This document shows positions 13,101 through 25,100 of a stretch of DNA of 64,000 nucleotides, piece after piece. The DNA is taken from positions 5,416,501-5,480,500 of the forward strand of contig JAPNXP010000012.1 in NCBI GenBank assembly GCA_028753945.1, written 5' to 3'. The position numbers were made by a program, and so were the translations under genes. The stretch comes from Hexactinellida sp. DTS-2022 (taxonomy: Eukaryota; Porifera; Hexactinellida). Every line of letters begins with the position of its first letter. Position 1 is the first letter of the stretch. The notes beneath the pieces are model-generated. The model saw only the letters and a list, made by a program, of their open reading frames with translations. It was not told the DNA's origin and made no database searches.

Positions 13101-16100
13101 CAGTATATCCTCGTTAATAGGAACACCAGGGGACCGTCAAAATGCGTTCGCCTTATCCAGAATTTGTATTAACCAATATCATTTGTATTGAAAGGCTTTG
13201 AAGGGGACTAAAATAGTGTTTGTATTAACTGAAATTCGTATTAAGTTATTAACCATTAACATTTGTATTGAAAAGGATTTTGTGCTCGTACTAACGACGG
13301 TTCCAAACTGATTATAACAAGCCGTGTGTCCATAGTTATATAATTTATATTTTCTAGAACAAAGTGCTACATCGCTTCTCTGAACAACTTAGATATTCCG
13401 AATCCGGACACCTTTATAACGAGCATATCTGCCAGCAGCAAGCAGAGCATCAGAAAGCTAGGTCTGTTCACTGCTTGCACCGCCTACGCGTTTATATGCG
13501 ATAAGAACACCAATTCAAGTCAGCAGTTTGTACTCAAGAATTCTATCCTCACTACAATAAGGGTTAGTTGAATGTAATCCAATCCATTCGTAATTTGTGT
13601 ACCTTTATCAATGGGATATCTTGTGCATAATGAAAGGGTCATGATTAGTATAATGTGACAGATTTACCAATGCCCTTATAACTTGAGTCAATCCATATTA
13701 CTCTTGCATCAATGCTTGAATTTGTTAGAACTTTCTCTCTTTGGAAACATGGCAGTTGGGAAGTTCTTTTCGCCACTCTCGTTGCTAACGTGAGTACCTT
13801 CAAGTTAGGATTCGGACTCGGGTTCCCGTCCCCTACCTCCCTGGAGCTGCTGCGCTCCGGAATCCTGTCGCAATACACGTTTCCTGTTTTCTCCTCGATA
13901 TTTGCGCTCGGCGTCGCAGCTGGCTGTATGTGTGTTGTTCCGCTTCTGAAAATATTCGGCAGAAAGTTTGTGCTAATCCTCTCCTCTCTTCTCTCTGCCT
14001 CCTGCTATATACTTATTTCCGGGAGCTCTTGTTCTGCGCTGCTTATAGTGGGCAGGGCCCTGGCCGGGGTGGCAGCCGGGCTCTGCTTCACTACCGTCCC
14101 GGTGTATGTGGGGGAGGTTGCACACTTCAAAGTTAAAGGGTTATTTGCAGGGGTTTTCGGGCTCTCTCTCCGGTTTGGAACCTTGGGTGCCTACATACTC
14201 GGAATGTTTCTGTCTTTCAGATGGCTCGCCCTCTTCCCCGTGTTTCTAGATACGCTCTGCGTTCCCCTGCTGGTCTCTCTCTGCTACAGCCCCTCCTGGC
14301 TGCTGGGCCGCGGCCTGGACAGGAGAGCGGCCTCTCTGCTCGTCCGACTCGGTCGGACAGAAGAGGAGGCACTAACCGAGTGCGAACAGGTAAGGAGAGT
14401 GCTGTCAGAAAAAGAACATTCTGGAATAAAAACAAAATTCAAGTTAACTTTCACAAGGTACAACTTAAAAGCTCTCCTTATCGGCTTGACTTATATGTTG
14501 CTTGAACCCATGACTGGAACAGATGTTATAGACGCTTATTCATCTCGCATATTATCTGAGAACAAATTCATTCTTAGTGACCCAAATACCGCTTCTCTTG
14601 CATTCCCTTTGTTCGCTATCGTTGCTAACCTACTGCTACTTGCATTGGTGGATAGAGTGGGTAGGAAGTCCCTAACAATAATTTCCGGGTTTGGTATTAT
14701 TGTCTGTTTATTTTCCATGTCCATTTACGTGTATGCTACCAATAGCATTGAATTCACAGCTAATACGACAGAGTATGCATTCCTTGGGATCTGTCCGGTT
14801 GCTAGTCTAGCCGGGATCAGGTTCCTGCACGGATTGGGGTGGGGGTCGGTGGGGTTCATTCTTTTGGGAGAATTGTTCCCCTTAAGGGTGCGGTCTCTTC
14901 TCGCCGGGATTTCCAGCTGTTGCTCTTGGTTAGTTATATTTGTAGTCCTGCTAGTGTTTCCATTGTTGAGTGAGTGGGTTGGGTACGGAGTAACGTTCGG
15001 TATTCTAGGCGCTGTTAATATATTTTCAATGCTGTTTGTTGTGTTCTTTCTTCCTGAAACGAAGCGGAAAACTGTTGAAGAAATTGAAGAACTTTTCAAA
15101 GAGAGGACTGTCTTTTGTTTATGTTGTGACAGCAGAAGTAAACAAACAAATCGAGATGATCAACATGCTTTAGTCGAACTCTTCAATTAGCTATTTAACT
15201 CACTCAACAGATATTCCCTAGGCACCATTATTTATGCTAACGATTTAATCTCAGTATTAAATGCTACATTACTTTACTAATCAGTTTTTATAAAAATATT
15301 TGTCCAACTGAGGGTATTCACCAACCACCTGACTTAAATTAATTATATCAATGAAATAATTTTATTGTAGTTAATTACACTTACTGTACACCGGATAACA
15401 AAGATAAAACCCAGTAACCAACCTGTCCAACACGTGATACTTATTCCAATAAAACTGCAAATTATGTTATAAAATGCTCTTTAATGTGTTGTAAATTTAT
15501 TAATTTGTATTCACACTTTCCAGACTTGGTTAGATAACAAGGATAACAGATACAATTTGGCGTGCTAATTGATTACATAACTACAAGTAGTTATTCCTTA
15601 TAACTAATTTGGTTAATTCTACTTAATATTACCTCTAAATAAGTTTGAGGGTGTTTTTAAAAGCCAAGCTGTTATTAACGCTAATTAATTAATACAATGC
15701 AATTAAGTTACTGCTATTCTCAACTGCGGTTATTTAATGTAGGAGCAGACACACAGGCTGTCACAGATCCAGACACCAGCTAAAAGAAAGAAACTCAAAC
15801 AGATTTTAGAGCTCCTCCCCTCTACGCCCTCCGACCTGTGTCTCATAGCCCCTGACAACGCAACTGGGCCCGTGGAATGCGTGTCTCCTGTTAAGCTAGT
15901 TAGAATTGATAGAAAGTATAAAACAGCTGTTCGGGAATCCACCCCGCCTCGCTCTGTGGAGATTAAGTATCCAGACGGAGAGTTGTCCCTTATAGTGATA
16001 ACTCACTCTAGCTTGGTTATAGACGTTCTGCTATATTCATGCATTAACAAGAATCTAGACCCTCAGGCAAGATTAGTTATGTAGTCAATTTAATAAGTAA

Positions 16101-19100
16101 TTAATAAGAAATAAGTGCTTCGAACCCCGGCATGTATTGTTTCCGTGGGCCATTTTTGGAAAAATTTTAAAATGATTTTTATTTGGGTTCTAATGGTATT
16201 TGGGTTCTAACCGTAGTTGCCAAAATCAATGAAATTACACTCCAGTTATAAACTAATGTGTTTTAATTTTACCATACCAATCCAAGCGTTTATTGGAAGC
16301 AATACGGTAGTTATTTATTTATTTAATACGTAACTTGAATACTGTTCAGCATGATCTGAGGTATTTAAGAACTCAGTTGCTGTCCCTTTCAAAGCTTGTT
16401 TAATACTAAGAAATGAAACGCCTATTAATTAATACAAATATCGGATGAGGTCCACTGTGTTATTACAAACGAGAGTTAATTGATACTGTCCCGATATTAG
16501 CTAGATATGATATTTCCCAGAAACATTGTAATTATACAAAATAATTAACAACAATTTGCTAACGATAACCATACATAGTAAGAGGCATATAAAAAGTCAT
16601 CAAAAATTTGAGTAAATGATATATCAATACTTTATCATAGTACTTTGCAAAAAACTTGTTATTTATGCAAATTTTACTCCAACTCGTGAGATTAATGCAA
16701 ATTATTAATTAAATTTTTTATATACGTAAGATCAAAATTGTTTATATTTTAATAAGCATACTTAATTTTAGTTTCAGTTTCAAGAATTCCTTTTAAATCC
16801 CTCAGTTTGCTAAGTCATACTCTAATAGGCTATGACTCATCGATTCCCAACCTTTTCAACCGTATACCCCCTACCTATAGCAAATATTAGACATTATGTG
16901 GACCCCTTCCATTGACCGTAATACAAAATTTTAGATCTTGTGGACCCCAGGTTGGGAACCACTTGGCTATGTAATAAACCCTTCAGTGCCTAAGGCAGTG
17001 GTTCTCAAACTTGGGACCGCGAACCTGCACTGAAAAGGTGAATTTGTGGTTAAATATCTTCCCAGTGACTGCAAATGCATTAGAAAGGGTGTTGGCCGTT
17101 ATATAAATAATCCTTAAAAACAGGCATAGCCAAATATATGTGTCTCTAAACCCCTAAAGTTAAATACCAAGTAACCCTTGACGTTTCTATAGGATTACTA
17201 TATCCAACTTAAGCATGAACACTCAGATCATCTCACAGAATACAATTCTCCTTCGGAACACGATTATTTCAGAGACCATTTGTTTTCTTCCCTTGAGCTG
17301 TGTTGTAAGGCCACTCACGTGATTGACCTATACCCCGTGGATGAGGTGCCATTGGGATTTTCTGTAGATGTAGTAGAGAGGAATATCTATGGAAAATTCA
17401 CGCCAAGTTTCGTTGTTTCGCAAGTTATAAGAGGTTAGTCATCATATTTTCTACACTTTGCAAATTTTATTTGTTTCAGTTTAGTAATCTTAATTAATAG
17501 ATATTCTTAATGTAGAATGTAGTGATTATTATTGATTTTTTAACTATACTAGTGCTCTGTTGAGGGCCAAAAATTGAAAAATTCACCAGGAATTCCATTT
17601 TAATCAGGAATCAATTAATCAATACAACTTGTGATTCTTTAATTGCCGTGTATAAAAAATGTTAATTCTCAATTGGATTCGGGTGATTTCCTCCCATGCA
17701 TTTTGGTATATAAATATGGTCGATCCATTCAAATTATAACTTAAATTGAAAACAAAAAATATTTTAAAAAAATGGAAAACACAATGGAAAATGATGCTTT
17801 ATTGAAAGAGCAGTTATCTCAATATCTGTACAAACCCAATACGAATATCCAAATAACGGATATGGATATTCTGAACATGGACCTAGTCGAACTCAGGAAA
17901 AAGCTCAGTGAGATTGGTTGCACTGAGCTCGTTAAAGCTAAGATCGCGGCGAAAAGACGAATGCTTAAATCTCGGGGATATGCTCAAGGGGCAAGAGACA
18001 GGCATCGCGAGCAAATGGACGGTCTTTTGCTGGAAAAACAGCAACTGGAAGCAGAGAGGGAAATCCTTATGCAAGAAGTCGAGTATTATAGGAAGGAATT
18101 GTAAACGCATCAATTTGTTGTTGTGTTTTGTTTCAATGTAGAATAAATATCATTTCTACATTTATTTTTCTAGTTTTTACCAAAGAATTTCTTATGGATT
18201 AGATTTGTAGTTATTTAACCAGTGTTCCCCCTTGATTCCATAATTATTGTATTAGGATATATTCAAATAGAGTTGTTCAGTTAGGTTGCTTAAACGCTTT
18301 GTTTTAATTCCCTATGTCAGAAATATAATCTGTTGCGAACAAATTCGGGAAAATTAAAAATTGTATTCAACTGAACCGTTAAAGAGGCTTTTATTTTGAA
18401 ATTTTAAATCAAAATTTTATTTCCCAGTTTGTCTGTTTAATAGAGTGTATACAGTGAATACAAACACCGTATCCACTCTATATTTTTTAAAAATTACTAA
18501 TTTATTTATTTATTAATACTGTGGAATCTCGATTGACGATTATCCGAACTCGTTGGGCCCCATCAAACATGTTCGGATAATCGAGGTTGCACTGTACTTA
18601 TAAATAGAACCGTTTCTATGAATATGTTCTTATAACTGACATGTAACAGGTATCCAACTCTAAATTATATGACAGTTCAGTTACCAGTTCCATACAATGG
18701 CACTTCTATAAACCAGCGGATTTAATCACACCTTAAGTGAGGTGTGATTTGTAGAAAGTAGTTTTTTATCAATTTCCTTCTTGGAATATTAATTAATTTA
18801 AATATTCGACTGTCTACACAAACAATATTTGTAATATAAAAGTCAAGAATAATTTAAAATCAGACAAACAAATATATTCACACAAGAGTACCAAATTTTC
18901 ATATTAAAATTTATAATATATCAATGTACAGTATACTTACTCGGTTAATACGTACCAGTTTGAGCCTCTTCAATTCGACGGTCCCCTGGTACAGATGTTC
19001 ATACTAACGAGACCGAGAGTCTACTTTACATTATTTCTGTTGCTGTTGATGTTGCTGTTGTTGTTGTTGTTATCGACTTAAAATTGACAGAATGTGATTA

Positions 19101-22100
19101 ATTAATTGAACCAGAATAAATAATTAAATACCAAATAATGCAAACCTCTCTTCTCAATTTTAATATTCTAGTAGCTAAAATTGAAAATCTGTTTATGTAA
19201 TTTTTCTCTCCATCTATAACTGACCTTTTGTATGGAATTCCGTATTTTTATTAAAACTCGTCGATATAAATTAGCCGACCGGAATTAGATTATTTGTTAT
19301 TAATATTTACAAACAAGATAGCATTTATTTTATAATTATTACAGGCATAAAAAGCATATATAAATCTCTTGCTTAGAAGTTTAGGTTTTCAGTTTGTTTG
19401 TTAAAATATAGAGCATGCAGGTATGCAATATAATAATTATTGTCTCATCATGGAAATCATCATATCGATTTCTTTCTCGAGTTGTTTCTTTTCCAGAATT
19501 AAGTTTTCCTTTTCCTTCAGAAGCAGTTTAATTTTAAGTCTGTAGGCCCGTGCATATCCTCTGCTTTTTATCTTCCTGCGAAAAGCGCGAATTATTTTTA
19601 TAGTTTCCTCGTTTGCTCCTATTTCTTGTAGCATGAATCGTAGAGGAATTATGCGCATTTTGACCAGTTCCTCTCTTGTTAACTTTTCCTTTCGATCCAT
19701 TTGTTATTTTATATTTAATTGTCATGATCTACTTTTATACTTTTATAAATCAAAATATACAATTGAGCTTTATTTTGGGATTTTTATTGAATATTTATTT
19801 CTTAATATTATTATGTATTTTACTGATTCTACTGAAGTAATTTGTCACAACAGCTGTTTTGACTTAAAGGTATTCTATACGAAAGCGACAATTCAATATT
19901 ATAGGACAACAATACTAATTTGAAGGATAAGATTACGTAATGAGAGTTAAATTTTTTGGGTATTTTTTACTGCATAATGAAAATATTGTAAAATATACAA
20001 AATGATTACCAGACTAATCTCTTATTTGAGAATCCACTAAATATATCTGATTTGTAGAATTACCCATTAGGCCACATTATATACATTGTTATCAAATAGA
20101 GATCATTTTCAAAATGTATTACATCTTAAACAAAGTATAATCCTGGGCCAAGCAACAAGGGGCATTATCGACTCAGTTAATTGGGGCGAGTTGACTGGTC
20201 CCGTAAATATAATAATTTGTATCTTAAAGGAAATCTCGGTTTATCGAGAGAAAACGTTGACTCCCGGGCTGTCTTGATCAAGCTGTACCTTTTGTATTGT
20301 ATTGGTCGACTCCGCTTAATTTTCTTCGAGGATAGTTTGTCCAATTAAGCAGAAAACCCACTCTAACTAGTGGCTCTATTAAGCGGAGTATAATGTACAT
20401 TGTACATATACTAGAGTCCATCTATAACCTGTATAAATAAAGACAGTAATATCAATACTGTCCTTACATAGTAGTTGGCACGTAAAATACCAATTCATCA
20501 CTGAATTGAAAATAAGTACAGTAGATTCCGAAAATACTAAGCACACTGCACGGGCACCGGTTATAAGAACACATCGGATATAAGAACACTATGTTGGAAA
20601 ACGGTTGCCATATACCCTATATAATTTATGTCGGTTATAAGAACATGCCGGTTATAAGCACATTAAGTGCAGTTCCCGACGATGTGCTTATAACCGGCAT
20701 CCACTGTATTCACATTCCTGACCTGTTCTATGACAACTTCCCAACCATTATCAATTTACAAATTTCTCAATATTATTTACATAGACTACTTTCTCTAATA
20801 TTCTGATTATATTTTTGTTAATTCATTGCATTTGAATAAGTTATTAATGCAATGTATCATTAGTAAGTTTAATGTTAATAAACTACTGAGTAACATTATT
20901 AATACTAATTGATTGACCGAACTTTTATCCTTAGTGTGGTAGGCTCTGGAAATTTCCCGCTTAACGATATCACAATTTTTGATAAAGCTGATTAAAAATA
21001 TTAATTTTTAATTTTTAATTCCCCGTCCCAAAAGGGGTGCTTGTTTAATCTTAATTTGTAAACGAGTATACGTATGTAATAAATTGCTAGCTAATCTTTT
21101 AATATTTTCAGTATGCAGCAGAATAGTTAGCTATTTACAGCTTGGCAAATTAATTTAAGCCCTTATGGTTACTAAGAAGAACGCATGAAATGTAGTATGT
21201 GTATTGCTAACTGGCTTATGTGAGAGAAAGCTTTTGTTTGTATTTTATAACTTCATCTTTGAGCTCGCTTTTCTCTTTGAGGAGAGATTCTTTTTCTTCG
21301 TTTAAAGCTGCGATCACCTCTCTTGCCTTGGCCCGACTCTTAATTGTGTGGAGTCTCGATTGTAGGAGTCTCCTTCGAGATTTAATCTTTGTTATTTGTA
21401 CTGGAGATGCCTTTAGCGCTGTGAAAAGTTTGTTCAAATTCTGTACGCTAAGTTTTAGGATAATGTCGTCGGGTAAGCTGTTGACTAGGGAACTATAGAC
21501 AAGCGACTCTGAATTTGAGGAGGTACTTTTGTTCCCTGAGGACATTGTTAATTTCGTATTGCTTTGTTTGTTATTTGTATTTACATTTTGGGAGGTTGGT
21601 ATTTATATGTGAGTTCTCTTAGAATTGATAACAATTTTAACACTAAGGCGGACCTCTCTTTTCTGTATTCATTTTTGATATTTCTATTTTGAGATTGTAT
21701 TCAATTTTGGTATCAAACTTAACTTCCTAATTTTGATAACGAAACAGTAGATTTACACTTGTGTCTTTATCCCATGAGTTTTTATTTGAATAATTATCGA
21801 AATTATTTCCTGAGTGTGTTAGTAACGGGACTTATCTAAAATACATTTTGCAAGTTTTATAAATAAGTTAGCAATACCATTGGTTGTTAGCAAATTGCAT
21901 TTAGATTAGTAAGAAATAAATATAACGCAATTATTGAGATATTTATATTTGTGATAGGAATAGTTCATTTTTCCCCAAACAGAAACTTTAAAATAGCTTA
22001 GAAACAGTATTTAAATTAGTTTAACTAATTGAACTGTAATATTATACTTACTTTCAGTTCCATCTATCTCTAATTAGCGAGTTATATTCTGTATATTAAT

Positions 22101-25100
22101 TGTTTAATAGAATAGCAAGGCGAATTATCGGTTAAGGAGTACAAGGTTTATTTCCCCTAGCCCAATCAAATGCATGTCAGTGACACGAATTTCGGATAAT
22201 ACGAACAAATTTGGACGGTCCCCTGGTGTTCCTATTAAGGACTAACATGAACAGAGTTTAATCGCCTAAGTAAATGCAAAATGTATAAATCAACTATTTT
22301 CCCTATAATAATCGTCAAATTCCCCCATTTGGGCCCTTGGTGGGATATAGAAAAGAGATTGTTAGATATATTCCACTATATATATAATACTGTTGTTTAT
22401 CTAGGTGGACAGGCTGATATATTTGGTTTAACACTGGGCGACGAGTTGATATCAATAAACAGCACGAATACCCACACACTCTCTCTTGAGGGGGTGCATG
22501 CTCTGCTAAGCCAGGAGTCCGTAAGGATTCAGTTCCGAACAAAACGAAGGAAACTTCCCTACTCCGTCGAAGAGATAGAACTTATAAACACGCTTATCTG
22601 CCCTGCCCCTCCCATGAGCACCTCGCGACTCTCCACTCAGGAAATCGGACCCCTGGTTATCCCCAACCCGAAGCACTTGTCCTTCATGAGTATCCGCGAC
22701 CTCGCGGACAGAGACGAGCCTCTGGAGGAGTGGAGCGACCAAGACCTGCTACAGACTCTGGTAACGGAGTCACAAGCGTTAAACTATAGTGTTAGGTTTA
22801 GTGAGTTCTGCTCTCCTCCCGAGGAGGGAGGTATACGGCCTGCCTTGCAGTCAAAGGCCAGTAGACTAATTCAGTGCTGCAATGAACTAGTCGGTACAGA
22901 GAAGGAATTCATATCAGCTCTGGGACTGCTCATACAAAGGTAATACTGTAGAACCTCGTTAGTAGGAAGTTAAGAACACCAGGGGACCGTTAATATGCGC
23001 CTTATTCGGAATTCGTATTACCCAATCTCATTTGTATTGAAAGGCTTTAGGGGACAGAAATAGAGTTCGTATTATTAATTTATTAATTAACCGGAATTTC
23101 GTATTAACCGTTTTCGTACTAACGAGGTTATACTGTAATTACTAATTATAAAACAGTATAATTGTCCCTGATTACACGAAATATTAGTGTTACAGTTATC
23201 ATTATTGGGACAGTTATACCAATATATTGTCTGTCCTAATCAATCGAAATCGGCTGTATTTTATTGCATTTCTGAGCTATTGCGATATCTACAATGTAAT
23301 TCTAATTGGTGCGAAAGTTATTCAATACGATCTATGTATTATTGTTGATGTAATATTATTTTGTATAACTACTATGTATCATACAATATGATGTAAAAAT
23401 AACTGGTAATTTCCCAACGGAATTTATTTTATATTTGAATTTCACATGTCTAATTATAAACCAAATTCATTAATTTTCAATTTAGAGATATTTATTTTTA
23501 TCGAAGTTTTAATTATAGATTTTATCTAACATACTTGCGAAATAGAAAGTATTTTACTCGGTTATTACTAATAGGTTAATTAATTAATCAAGGTACTTTC
23601 ACTGGTTGATTAGTAAGATAATTCTACATTAATTAATTTATTAATCCATACGTGAATCACGGATAAGTCTTTGCCATTTCACGGAGAATTACTCAACTAG
23701 TGTGTTAATTAAGTTCGCAACTTATAATTCATAAATCCGACATTAACATTTGCACTTATTTATTGTAATTAAATATATTTTGATTTAAACTACTTTGTGA
23801 TTCCTGAGGAATAAATACAGTCGACTCCGCTTAATAGGGTCAGTTTTTTCCAGGGTAGTTTAATTCGATTAAGCAGAGAAATATAATAACCGAAAATATT
23901 TTGAGTCAAACTGTAATTCCGTCCTATAAATCCTGTAAACTTTTGCACCCATTAAGCGGAGAAATATATTAACCGGTGGCTCTATTAAATAATTAAGCGG
24001 AGCATACTGTATGGACATAATTGTCGGTTGTATGAACTTACACCCATTTGTATGGAAAATAATATTATAGCAGGGTTTTTTATGAAGCCGATCTTGGTGT
24101 AAATTTTGCACCAATATTTTTGGGAGTTACACCACGATTCGGGTCGGCCGCGGCCGCTGCAGTGTTGAGTTACACCAAGGTCTCAACATTAAAAAAAACC
24201 CTGTACTATACTATAGTATTTCCAATTGGTTTCTCCACACAGATACCTGAAGCCTCTTCAACAGGAATCCTTCGTGTGTCAGGCAGAAATAGCGTCTCTC
24301 TGTGAGAATACAAAGCAAGTTCTAACCCAACAGAACGAATTCTTCTCGCAGCTCAAATTAGCATTGAATGTTCCATCCGAAGAGAATACTACTTCCTCAC
24401 TAATACTCAACTTCTCAAATATATTCATCCAACATTCCCATAACTTCAGACTATTCAGTACTTTCTGCACCAGCTATAGGAACGCCCAGGAACTAATTAA
24501 CAGCAACAGCGATGACGTCAACGCGTTTCTAGAGGCCAGAAACCCACACAACAAACACGAAGTGAGGTTCGACTCTCTCCTTGCCCTCCCCATTCAGAGG
24601 ATTCTACGGTATCCGCTGTTCCTACGTAACATGCGTGATAGTGTTGGAAAGGGGAGTGAGGAGTATAAATGCATTTCCAATGCTATTCAGATAATGGATC
24701 GGGTAGCAGGGTACATTGACGAGGTTCAGTACATGAGTGAGAAGTTTGCGAGTCTGTTTAATGGCATTGTTACTGAATCTAGACTTAGGAACGTAGGCGT
24801 ATACATAGACATCGCAGAGCTGAGACACAAGTTCGATGTTGTGTGGCTGAATCCGACAGAGGAAACTGGAAAATGGAAGAAGAAAGGAGAGGGACCTGAA
24901 ATGACTCTATTTCTATTTCCGCGTTTGTTAATTGTGATTTCCTACGACAGTAAGTTCAGAATGAAACTCTCAAAACACGGTACAGTTGAGTACAGAGAGT
25001 TGGAAGAATTGGTTCACTACAAATTGGCTCTTCTCCTATTTTATTGCACTTTTAAGGACTTTCCAGATAGCGATGGTGTGAGTAATATGGTGTCGATAAG

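Noticed and set aside
16067-16084. Stop codon ending the gene after exon 9 (ARLVM then TAG)
   Set aside because: The next exon continues the RBD and PDZ domains in phase from a good acceptor, so these codons lie in the intron.
16110-16135. tRNA B-box-like GGTTCGAAGC (minus strand)
   Set aside because: There is no matching A box, acceptor stem or cloverleaf around it.
19031-19075. TTG-rich stretch in TIAM intron 10 as a possible exon
   Set aside because: Simple-sequence DNA with no splice sites in a compatible phase.
24120-24305. 61-codon frame overlapping the last TIAM exon
   Set aside because: It begins in a MITE and overlaps exon 12 in another frame.
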